Below, one piece after another: positions 53,201 through 64,000 of a stretch of 64,000 nucleotides of DNA (positions are counted from its first letter, which is position 1; each line of letters starts with the position of its first letter). The notes beneath the pieces were generated by a model, which ran no database searches, was not told the DNA's origin, and worked only from the letters and a program-made list of their open reading frames with translations. Origin of the DNA: Corticium candelabrum (taxonomy: Eukaryota; Porifera; Homoscleromorpha; Homosclerophorida; Plakinidae); the NCBI RefSeq assembly GCF_963422355.1, contig NC_085093.1, positions 1,338,551-1,402,550 of the forward strand, read 5' to 3'. Position numbers and translations under genes: made by a program.

Positions 53201-53747
53201 ATCAATGAAATTTACGAGGGAAACTGGCAGTAAATGCCAAAGGTACAATGTCAATACATCATTCAATGATTTGATTGTGGTGCTACTACATTCCCATGAT
53301 TTTATGGTAGTCTTTGGGAAGATAAAAGACAAGAAACTGGCCGCCTTCATTTTCTCAGGGCAGCAGACCGGAGGGCTGATATCAAGTAAGACAATGTTGC
53401 AACACACACACACACACACACACTCAACCCCTAGCTGGTAATTAATTAAAGGCATAGACTAATGATCATGCAGTATCACATCAAAAGTAGATGTGAATGT
53501 TGTTTTGTTTTTCTTCTCAGAAAAGCAGAGAAACTTCTTGCACAAACTAAAGAAGTTAAATGGCTCAGCAATCTTTTGTCCACTGAGTTGTTGGTACGTA
53601 CATTGGATTGTCAACCCACTAATTTAAATTAAGGATGTCATAACGCTTGTTTGATTCTAGCAACAGAATGTATCAGAAGAAAATCGAAAAATGGAGACTG
53701 CAGCAGCAGAGATAGCAAAGGTTCTTGCCATGCAAGAAATCAATTAA
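50247..53747 (+). CDS. FAM227: FAM227 family protein (FWWh domain), function unknown
   Basis: Starts MESSLTDVWRDASPSW at 50247. Exons: about 50247-50375, 50455-50684, 50762-50814, about 51160-51270, 51510-51612, about 51755-51865, 51945-52010, 52140-52420, 52370-52680, 52771-52897, then about 53187-53241, 53361-53386, 53521-53594 and 53661-53747. Hallmarks are FPGYNEHCPTPLPES, the block YPDCISQAVYHSFFIAYPTS, QFGEDFKTGVCNFVHLWLTG and FWLTWNF, giving the F-W-W-h pattern of FAM227A/B. The C-terminal part FDRSLFNVNGHSPLVAYYL is the conserved end block, followed by RTEITKLPPY and a charged coiled-coil tail to TAA 53745-53747. Using a weak donor GTCACA after 52897 keeps the frame into the tail; without it the protein stops at 52920. 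Relatives are testis/cilia-linked in vertebrates; no biochemical role is known. Confidence 0.78.
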
Positions 53748-54969
53748 TAACTGACGTTAGAACGTTACATTTCCATAACATAACAGGGTCTGCTCTTGTG
53801 TGATGGTAAGGTTGAATTGATGAAATGCATGTGTACTACAAGGATGCAAACATCCTGTTATTCTCTCCGTGTAGCTGGACCTGTTTATGCTAGTGAAATG
53901 AAATTTTGCAACAATGTCTATAGATAACCTGTTTATAGTATGTCTACTGTACCTTAATTACAAACTATTCATTCCCATTCCACTAAATTACAAAGCAACC
54001 ACAAACTTCGAATAAGGAGACAAGCAGTATGTTTTGTGCAAATACAACTGACTAGCTGACTTGTTTGCCCTGGCAAGTTAAGTCAATATATTAGTTATCA
54101 AGTGCCAAGCATATGAAATGACTAGTGACTATGATTGCTATCATGTCGGGAATATCCAGCAAGTCTTTTATTCAGATTAGAGTACGAATTAATATCCAGT
54201 CTCTTGCTATTCCTGTGCCAAAAATGTTGAAATAACAGCATTGACCAAATTATGCTCTTGTTAACGTTACCCAAGCCGGACAGATGGCATGGAGGTCAGA
54301 GCATGTCTTGGCCCAAAATGGTTGATCGAGAGAATGTCTCTCAATCTGGACCTCCCAGCTCCACCAACAAATCAATCTGTTTCCCCCTTCCCCCCCCCCC
54401 GTTGGCAATCAAATGTGTCAATCTTTTACCTGGTTGTTTCCTTGACACTCATGAAGGGTCTGATGTATCTCCAGCTGCAGCAGCCTCTGCACCTTACATA
54501 GGTCTACTGCGCAGTTTAAGAGGTAGATGACAGATAAATGTCAGTTGCACATGAAAGTTGTGTCGGTGTCGCTTGGTTTATTTTTGCAGTGAATGAAATG
54601 ATTGGGAAAGTAAGTTACTCTCAGGTGGTCAAAGCTGTCCATTTTAATTAGCCATAACAGACAGATTGGAACAGAAAGTATATTAATAATTAAATCATCA
54701 AAGTATTTTGTTTCACTACTTCAATTATCATCATGCTGAAACTGCTAACATTGACAATCTTGATGTTGTCAATTAATGCGACAAGATTCATGGTGAAGGG
54801 CTGATGCTACACTGATATATTTTATTTGACCAGTAGAATTAGACATGAGAACACACCTCCAGTAAGTTATACTGGATATCCAAGATACGCCATCACAAAT
54901 ATTATCCTATCTCCTGTACTGTGATTCAGCCGTCAAATATAATGGAATACATCCAAATAGACCATACAG
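53748..54969. other. Region between convergent FAM227 and NDUFAB1
   Basis: About 1.2 kb with both 3' ends. On the plus strand an open stretch at 54252-54523 (PKPDRWHGGQSMSWPKMVD early, APYIGLLRSLR late) is followed by a donor-like GTAGAT and a small possible exon at 54590-54610 (NEMIGK). It includes a 10-base C run. I do not recognise the product; it may be an unannotated gene, a gene remnant or chance. Confidence 0.25.
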
Positions 54970-56748
<1,779 letters not shown>

Positions 56749-56796
56749 TTTGAACTACCACGAGTTTGCGCAATAAAGCGAAAGCCCGGATATTCA
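56749..56796. promoter_or_regulatory. 48-bp divergent interval NDUFAB1/NUDCD3
   Basis: The two start codons are only 48 bp apart on opposite strands, so transcription starts must overlap or lie inside the neighbouring 5' ends. No TATA box is visible. This is one of the tightest head-to-head pairs in the window. Confidence 0.55.
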
Positions 56797-58485
56797 ATGG
56801 ATTCGCGCGACGAGGGGCGTTTCGACGATCTCTTTCTAGTTGTGCTGCAGCAGTGCGAAAAGTTGGAGCCGTTTTTGGACCACTTCTTTAATTTCTTATA
56901 CAGGAGAACGGACCTCTATCGTATCATGCGTCACCAACACGATACAATGGGCTTCAAACCTGGAGTTGCAGAGGAGACGGTCAGAAAGGTAAGAAAACGT
57001 GAGCAGGATAGAGATTTAGTTTTAGAATGTTTCTGCTTTTCTAATTAATTGTATTATTTTAGTATATTTTTAAAAATTAATTTAGTAATATACTAGATTA
57101 ATAAGTTATATAATAATAAATTATGTAGCAGGCAGGACAGTCACACAGTATGTAAACGTAAGTGTAGCACGTAATGAGATTAACATATTTACAGACTCAC
57201 TCTCAATTGCAACTGTTGGGAAGTGTGATTACATTGTAAGTTGTGGGGATAATCAAGGTAATTAGCATACCTAAACAGCAAATTATGCTCATGTCTTCTG
57301 GTAGATATTAAACCAATGTTATCTAACATCACACTCGCTTTGTTCTATACTGTGGCCAGAGGCACAGTTAGAGGGTCAGAGCACAAAACCACAGCACCTT
57401 CTACAACAATTAGCACTAGAATCGGTGTTTTCATCAGAAGTGTTTGGGTCACTGAAGTTTGGATAATTTAGGTGTACAGTAAATTGTTTTGGGTCTGTTG
57501 TATTTTGGAAGCACAAGCAGTGATGATGCTTGCAAACACTGGGCAATAACTATAATATTGTATACTAATAAATTGAACTGCTACTAGACTTCATAGCGTG
57601 TTCCACCTTTACTTAATTTAAATGTATTTATCTACTCATTAGTATTTTATGAAGTATCAGAAATGGGCTCATGAGGCAGCTGAAGTCAAAGCTCAGCAGA
57701 AGATGGCAAAGCCAGACGAGAAACAGACAGCACTTAAGGACAACCTTCAACAGCAGCAACATATATCAGTGACACCGCACTCACAAGAGTCACCAGATAC
57801 TGTTGTCAATGAAGACTGTACTCGTGGGGATAAGATGAAAACTCAAGACTTACCAGAACTACGTGCACTCCCTACTAAACTGGATGCTTACAATGGATCT
57901 GTGACCGACAACTACATTTGGTCTCAGTCACTAACAGATGTTGATATCAAGGTTCTTGTTCCTGCAGGTACCAGAGCCAAAGACGTGACTGTAAACATAT
58001 CAAACCAACATCTAAGAGTTGCTTTGAAAAAGCCACACGAGAAAAAGAGTCTAAGTGGCAAAGAGTGGCCACAAGTTTTCATTGATGGACGGTTGCCTTA
58101 CAAAGTGAAAGCGAATGAATCGATGTGGAACATGGATGGCAGCACACTCCAGGTAAGTCTGGAGAAATGTGAAGAACGGATGTGGAAATATGTGATTGAA
58201 GGAGAAACAGAAATCGACACATCTACTCTTGATGCATCTAAGGACATTAGCGAGTTTGACAATGATGCACAAGCGGCATTTCGAAAAGTTGTGTATGATC
58301 ACCACCAAAAGATGCAAGGTAAGCCAACAAGTGAAGAAGAAAAAATGTGTGACGTATTGAAACAAGCATGGGACAAGGATGGATCGCCATTCAAAGGGAC
58401 TCCTTTTGACCCATCAGTACTAAATATGCATACTTCAAGTGGGACTTACTTCCCGCCTCACACGGGAGGGGGACAAATGGACTAG
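56797..58485 (+). CDS. NUDCD3: NudC domain-containing protein 3, HSP90 co-chaperone
   Basis: Two exons (56797-56988, 57643-58485) encode 344 residues; human NUDCD3 has 361. The first exon has the conserved N-terminal module FFNFLYRRTDLYRIMRH and MGFKPGVAEETVRK. A Q/K/E-rich coiled region follows, then the CS domain: YNGSVTDNYIWSQSLTDVDI, VNISNQHLRVALKK, DGRLPYKVKANESMWNMDGS and LEKCEERMWKYVIEGE, the p23/HSP20-like beta sandwich. The C-terminal signature DHHQKMQGKPTSEE and DGSPFKGTPFDPSVLN closely matches vertebrate NUDCD3. Family role: stabilises dynein intermediate chain and kelch proteins with HSP90. It is transcribed divergently from NDUFAB1 with only 48 bp between the start codons. Confidence 0.95.
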
Positions 58486-59485
58486 CATTTCATCAATAGC
58501 AACAGTCTGTCTATTGATGGACATTTTGCTTGATCTGTTTTCTGTAGCAGAGACATGTACTATATCAATGTTCAACATTCATTTCAAGAGTAGCAATGGT
58601 TATGAATACTCCAGCATAGTCAATTGAACAGGATTGCAGCAATTGTTAAATACACTAAATTTTTATGGCAGAATTGCTTGCAGACAGGGAATAATGAATT
58701 GAAGTTACTGTAGAGAGTCACCCATAGATACTTTCATCATATACTGTAACCTTTGTTGTGTAAGTATAGGTTATCGTATGATTTGCGTGCTATGTGGCTG
58801 TTACCAGCATGAGGGTCTAATCATACATAATTTATTTATACCATGGTCACGTGACATGTATAAGTATAAGCGAGAGTGTGATATATGTCGTGTACTCCGT
58901 CTTAATACCTGCTCATGACTTGTCGCACATCACGTGACCATGGCACAAACCCTTTATATGCTGTGGTCACGTGATGTACGACCAGTCATAAGTGCGTAAT
59001 TAGATCATGTATATGACGTATTGCACACGAAACTTGAGCACTCTCACATACATCACGTGACCATGGTATAATACTGACAGTACAGTAAGTCTTACCCTTA
59101 GCGAGCTATATGGCTTTTACCAGCAATAGCCCCATCCCTAAAAAAATTGGTGAAAACATTGTAGACACCTACAAACCAGCAGCTACATGTTGCCTTCCAC
59201 TAAGCTACTCAGTTTCATATGCCCACCTTCTTTGCCTTAGAGGCCATTAGGGTCTTGCCTTAGTATTACTAGTACAGATGTTTTAGGACAGGGATCCAGA
59301 GAAGTGGATAAAATATCGACCAAGCAGACTCTGGTTTATAACAACTTTATTAAAACATGTACAGGTACATTTATGGATACAATATACTATCACTATTGCT
59401 AACACCAGTAGTTGAATGAATACTCAATGACCTGTCAAAGTTAATAATCAAGAGTTCATATATACGTCACAATTAACCGCATCAA
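58486..59485. other. Region between NUDCD3 and the BBOX1-like gene
   Basis: About 1 kb between convergent genes, holding both 3' untranslated regions and the E-box inverted repeat listed separately. No further gene seen. Confidence 0.4.
58839..59070. repeat. Nested inverted repeat with four TCACGTGA octamers
   Basis: Two units of about 100 bp, 58839-58945 and 58970-59070, are inverted copies of each other, and each unit itself has inverted ends. Outer ends read TACCATGGTCACGTGA; inner ends read GGTCACGTGAT. The palindrome TCACGTGA occurs at 58847, 58930, 58977 and 59053. Probably two MITE copies in opposite orientation. The 3' location between convergent genes gives no obvious regulatory target. 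Confidence 0.65.
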
Positions 59486-61892
59486 CTATGATGTCTGAGG
59501 AACGAACCGATTTTCCAGGCTCTGGAGTTTCGACAAGAATTCGTCGTATTCAATGTAACAGCCTTGTAAATGCCTGCAAACAGACAGCAAAAATATTATG
59601 AATACAAACCACATTTATAAATTGTTGCAGACCTGTGCACTGTCCTTGGGTTGTATCCCGTTCTCCCATGCAACACCCTACGATTGTTGAAAGCAACGAC
59701 GTCTCCTTGCTGCAACTGAAACTTCAACTCAGACGACTCCTCTCGGATCTTATTGGTCAACGATCTGGAAAACACAACACTAATATCACCCTCTGTTTGT
59801 GGCTGACAGTGGAACTGACTTATAGGCAGAGTAGAATAACTTGACAAGGTGTAATGGTGCATGCAGAGGTCCCATCGTTCGGTTGTTAATGTGGATTTCT
59901 TCCATATGCCCACTGTTGTCAAGACAGATGATTTGAACGTGATGTTTGTAGGTATTCTAACCATCAGCAACGGAACGTAGATAACCAAATACATGGATGG
60001 ACAGACAAGGACGGCACAAGACAGACAAACGTGAACGACAAACCTCTTTATAAGCAACTTTGAACTCGACTGGGACGGAGCTGAGAACTTGGAAAGCTGC
60101 ATAGTTTTGTTTTCTTAGTGATTCGGCAACATAGAAGCCGTCAACAAAGAGCGATAATCCCTCTTCGGGTTCAGCTCCACTTGAATGGAGGCAGTGAAGA
60201 ATCTGAACTCCCGGCGACTTCTCTTTGTAGTTGAGATCGGTGTGGTGAGGTAGTCCATCCCCGGTATACGCCAAGTGTTCAGCGTTCTGCGGGAGTGCGA
60301 CAACATCGAAGAGAACTCCATAGTTCGTTTCTTTTACATACGATATACGCTGCCCGACGGACAGGACGGTCTCCTCCTCAACAGGAGCATCTGTAACATT
60401 CATGAATTGTTAATATCAAACAATTCATGACAGTACAGTACAGGAGACCATTTATACGAAAAATAGCATCATAAATATAACGCGAATTTGTAAATCTGAT
60501 CTCCAGGTACTCAAAGAAGATGCTAAATAGAAGACAATAAAGTGCCATTGTCATGTAAGTATGTAGAAGCCATCTATAGCTACAGATCCTGTTCAATTAA
60601 TTAATAGTAGTACTGTAGCAGTTTTGGCATTACACATTTTCAATGAACACTATACCAACCCACCCACCCACAAATGAACTATGTTGCATTAAGGGAGGGA
60701 AACGTTTGACATTTGAGAACCCCGTTACACTAGCGATTATGTACTGTACTCCAAACCGCTCCTCAAATTGATTTCCTAATAAATGAAGGTTGGACACCTA
60801 ACAGGCATGTACCTGATGGGGGTTTGGGGTTGCAATCAACCCCCCTCTCATACTATACTGTGATTACTGCTATGGACGTGTTCTGTGTGAATTGGGTTCC
60901 TGTTAGGCTTGTTCCAAACTTTGCATTTCTACACAGGTAACGGACATTACAAAGGCATGGGAGTCTGAAAACGTGTTGCCCCAGAAACTATTTACAACAT
61001 CTAGGATTTCCATTCCACCAGTAGCGGCCATTATGGCAAATCATACTACTAGTAGCATGAACGCTCATGAGCCTTGCAGTTCTGGACAAACGTTATATGT
61101 CTCAGCCACATCAACCCCCTCGTCTGACCAGTTACACCCCTGCAAGCTAAAAAACAAGAAAATTAAAATCCTGATAAGCATCTCTTACTCTTTATCAATG
61201 CCACTCCATATCCATAGAGTCCTGACAGCCACCTGAAGAGACCTTCATCAGATCCCATGACGTCTCTGTATTCAATTGTCGGCAAGTGCTTTTCTATAAT
61301 ATCTCTATTCCACAGATGAATGGGCGAAGAAACGTCAGTGTGCTTGTGTGGATGAAAGTACTGATCGGAGACTCTGCATCCATGTCGATGTAACCTGACA
61401 AATAACGCGTAGCGTAACACCCCTCCAACACTGACGAATGGCATAACTCCACACTTAACCAGTAAGCAGAAGCTACGCAACTCACCAGTTACTATCATAC
61501 TGGCTGAAATGTCTTTCACCAGATTGTTGACTAGCAGGCCATGTCACATTCAAACTGTTGTCCTCCTGATTGATTTCAAACACCTCTGGCATGAGATTCA
61601 GCGGAATAGCCGGTGTGTCTAGAAGCTTCTGCTTCGACTTACGATCAACACAGAGAGAACACTTGCAGTTATCTCGCAACTAAATCAAACACTTCATAGC
61701 ATGGTCTGAAGTGAGGCAATAACACGACCTCTACCCAAAGGTAGTTGAATATATGATCCGACCCGTCGTTCCAAATCAACTTCATTGAGTCTTGAGACAA
61801 GGGAAGTGCCTCTTCTAATGAGATTTCTACCTCTTTCACTTTCACATTGGTTGACTTCCGGCATGTTGGTGTGTAGAGAAACGACCTGCAGT
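59486..61892 (-). CDS. BBOX1: Gamma-butyrobetaine dioxygenase-like 2-oxoglutarate oxygenase (5' end unresolved)
   Basis: Fe(II)/2-oxoglutarate oxygenase of the BBOX1/TMLHE carnitine-synthesis family. From the 5' side: exon to 61892 (acceptor TTTACAG) with KLIWNDGSDHIFNYLW; 61482-61679 with LRDNCKCSLCVD, the N-terminal zinc-binding cysteines, and FSQYDSNW; 61183-61393 with HRHGCRVSDQYF and GLYGYGVALIK; then about 60030-60391 with GVLFDVVALPQNAEHLAYT, the iron-binding HTDLNY and PGVQILHCLHS; about 59870-59960; and 59636-59765 with GDVVAFNNRRVLHGRTGYN supplying the distal His. The last exon gives HLQGCYIEYDEFLSKLQ and ends at TAG 59486-59488. The HTD...H triad is intact. The HTD/GVQILHC context favours BBOX1 over TMLHE. 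The first coding exon with the start Met was not found with confidence; it may lie between 61950 and 62400. Confidence 0.85.
60915..61170 (+). other. Antisense open frame in an intron of the BBOX1-like gene
   Basis: Plus-strand open stretch reading VTDITKAWESENVLPQKL then SRISIPPVAAIMANHT, preceded by an acceptor-like ACACAG. It lies in the intron between the GLYGYG exon and the HTD exon. No family recognised; could be a gene or transposon fragment. Confidence 0.2.
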
Positions 61893-63015
61893 CTGTAAAT
61901 GCAATAATAAACAGGATAGAGATCCTAGCAGTGTACACGTGATAGAGCACGCGTGGCCAAAGTGTGGAGGCGGTGCCAAATCAACGCCCACGCACGCAAT
62001 TCTTGGGAAGAACCTTCCCAACAAGGAGCGGCAACGGAAACAGTAAAACAGTTACCTGACGGACGCGAACAAGCGGCGGAAGATCGACAGTATCGTCAAA
62101 ATCTATGCTGCTACGTAAGAACACGAACACGTTTTATCACTATTTTCGTACTTGGGGCGCCAAGTTGTGATGGCAGCGACGGTTCGTTGTGTAAACAAGT
62201 TAGTGACGCTTGTGTCCTCGCACAGAAACGTTGATATAAGGAGGTAAGACTCCTGGGAGACAACAGACGTCTGAGAGGTATCATGTCGCCCGCTTGACAG
62301 TTGTGGCAACCTGGAACAGCGTTGAGCGACCGCGCACGACCCGAGTGCGTGTCACTTGTATACACGCATGCGTGTTTAACTTGTAGAGTGCGCACGCCTA
62401 CGGTTCATCTTCGACACTACACTACAGTGATTCCAGACGTCATGCCAATGTCTCTGCATTTAGCCTCTCAGTATGAGGAAGTGTACGTAACGTTTTGGCT
62501 CCAGAGCCGTATATAGAGAGAGTTGTGACAATTTGGATTTGTTTCCATTTATGCCAGTAGAGAAAAACCAGTTTGAAGTGCAAGCACTGGATCCGGATAT
62601 CCGTTCGACTGTTTGTTCACAGTCTGGTGAGATTCTGGCAACAAGGTGTACACACGAGTACGCGTATTAAAGGTTGCAATTGTATTCCTATGAAAGTGCC
62701 CTGCTGTCTAGACTTCTGCGTCCTGTACAGTCCTCTTCTCACGCACTCCTGTAGTCACGTGCTCTACCACGTGCTTGCTGGCGCAGGGAGTGGATTTATT
62801 TTGCGGGTTTGTACATATTTGCTGTTCAGAGGCACGAAGGTCTTCAAGACACATTCACAAGTGATTTTTGTATATCTAGAGTGTTGAAATTGTTATGCAA
62901 TCATTTATTGTGTTGATAATTAATCTCTGATGGTTTCTCAAGGAATATAATACTGTGCACTTCATTGCAATTCAATGTGAAGAACTAAACATTAAATTTT
63001 AGAATACGTTGTTGA
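61893..63015. other. Region upstream of the BBOX1-like gene
   Basis: About 1.1 kb. The CpG-rich part 61950-62420 is the probable promoter and unresolved 5' end of the BBOX1-like gene. The rest, up to the 3' end of the CUB-like gene, shows no recognisable gene. Confidence 0.4.
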
Positions 63016-64000
63016 CTATTTCGGGGATGGACTGCTACCACTGCCTGTATCATTACTGACTGTTTCAGTTTGGTTGTTGGATTCCTTTGTAAATGAGTTT
63101 GTTTCTTTGTTTGGAGTCTTCTGATTCAACATTTGGTCTGTTCCAGAAATGAGTTTTGGGGTGGATTTGTTAACCTCTGAACACTGGTTGAAAGCACTGT
63201 TTATCGTACCAAATAAACAAGAAGTGGGATTTGGCAGGCACAAGTCGAGAATGTGGAAAACTTTCATTGCAGATTGAATATTTGTTTGGGTGAGATCGAC
63301 CAGTTGTTTCACTGTTTCCGCCACAGTGGGATATTTAATTGTGAACCAAATGAGCTCTTGAGTTGTCTCTAAAGCTGAAGATTTTGTCTTATCCAGCTGT
63401 AACATAATTCTCATTGCTTCCATTGTGGTGTTATCCTGCAGTGACAATAGTAAAAAACTTTATTTTATATTAATTGTTTGTAAATAAATGTTTGATAGTA
63501 TTCTTACCGATGCCGTGAAATTTATACCTAGTGAAAAAAGGTTGTTAGAATCTTAGCAATTATCTACTGTTTCATCTTGATATTCCTGTTTGTCTACCTG
63601 TTTGTCTGTGTCAATTTTATTGAATGGTTTGTTTTGCCAAGTCATGCATGTGATGTTGGTGACCAACTTGTTTGCATTCTTATTTTCATGTTTGTCATAT
63701 TTGTTGTTGTTTGTATTATGTATTCTCACTTATGTAAACATTTTTTCGTCATTTTACTTCTTCTGTCTTTGTACATGCATGGTTATTCTGTTTGCATATC
63801 AGCTACATAATTGCCTTGGTTTGTGGTGCTGTTGTCTAGTAGTTACTGGGGTGCTTGTAATAATTACCTTGACCATCCTTGTTTCGTCCTGCTTTTCCTT
63901 CACTGCTGAAAGAAGCAAAGAAGCCACGAATTCCCTTTTTTTCTTTAGAGGAGTCAGATCTGAATTTCAGCCAGATGCAGTTATTGCTGATAGTGAACTT
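63016..64000 (-). CDS. 3' end of a CUB-domain-like gene, product unknown
   Basis: Three exons are visible, 5' end beyond the window: about 63868-64000, 63509-63531 and 63016-63435. The first ends like the last strands of a CUB domain (SNNCIWLKFRSDSSKEKKGI then GFFASFSS). The tiny middle exon gives GINFTAS, joining in frame to DNTTMEAMRIMLQLDKTKSS. A helical region with spaced hydrophobics follows (VAETVKQLVDLTQTNIQSAM, VFHILDLCLP), then a Ser/Thr/Asn-rich tail with potential N-glycosylation sites, ending SGSSPSPK at 63016. No membrane span is seen in the tail, so the protein may be secreted. The helical part loosely recalls the stalk region of adhesion GPCRs, but I cannot assign a family. Confidence 0.6.

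Overview
The window looks like nuclear DNA of an early-branching animal, most likely a sponge. Genes are intron-rich, with mostly short AT-rich GT-AG introns and many long GT/AC arrays. Most single-copy genes are clearly metazoan (survivin, SMURF, TELO2, ZIP13, TMTC, PGS1, NUDCD3, NDUFAB1, FAM227, BBOX1-like). The lineage call is inferred from gene content and style; no marker gene proves it. No rRNA, tRNA, CRISPR or intact mobile element was recognised.

Layout. 1-24982 (all minus strand): a tandem family of three related receptor genes. A (cut by the left edge) and B encode receptor tyrosine kinases. Each has a signal peptide, a small cysteine box like that of anosmin-1, fibronectin-III (FN3) type modules, one membrane span and an FGFR-like kinase. 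C has the same N-terminal half plus extra FN3 modules, but ends before any membrane span or kinase, so it looks like a secreted relative. 25598-28967 (minus): survivin/BIRC5, then an intronless TMTC4-like O-mannosyltransferase. 29569-36350 (minus): a SMURF-type HECT ubiquitin ligase, head to head with TELO2 (plus, 36487-43530). 44200-45303 (minus): intronless ZIP13 zinc transporter. 46713-50046 (minus): PGS1, head to head with a FAM227 gene (plus, 50247-53747). 54970-56748 (minus): mitochondrial acyl carrier protein NDUFAB1, head to head with NUDCD3 (plus, 56797-58485) across only 48 bp. 59486-61892 (minus): a gamma-butyrobetaine-dioxygenase-like gene. 63016-64000 (minus): 3' part of a gene with the end of a CUB-like domain.

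The single-copy genes form no shared pathway; they look like ordinary housekeeping and signalling genes packed tightly, three pairs sharing short divergent promoters. The most interesting block is the receptor cluster. In vertebrates anosmin-1 is a separate secreted protein that modulates FGFR1. Here an anosmin-like ectodomain and an FGFR-like kinase appear in one polypeptide, and a kinase-less anosmin-like gene lies next door. That is a 'Rosetta stone' arrangement worth testing.

Exon borders were read by eye from splice signals and paralogue/orthologue similarity. Those given to the base are well supported; those marked 'about' are approximate.
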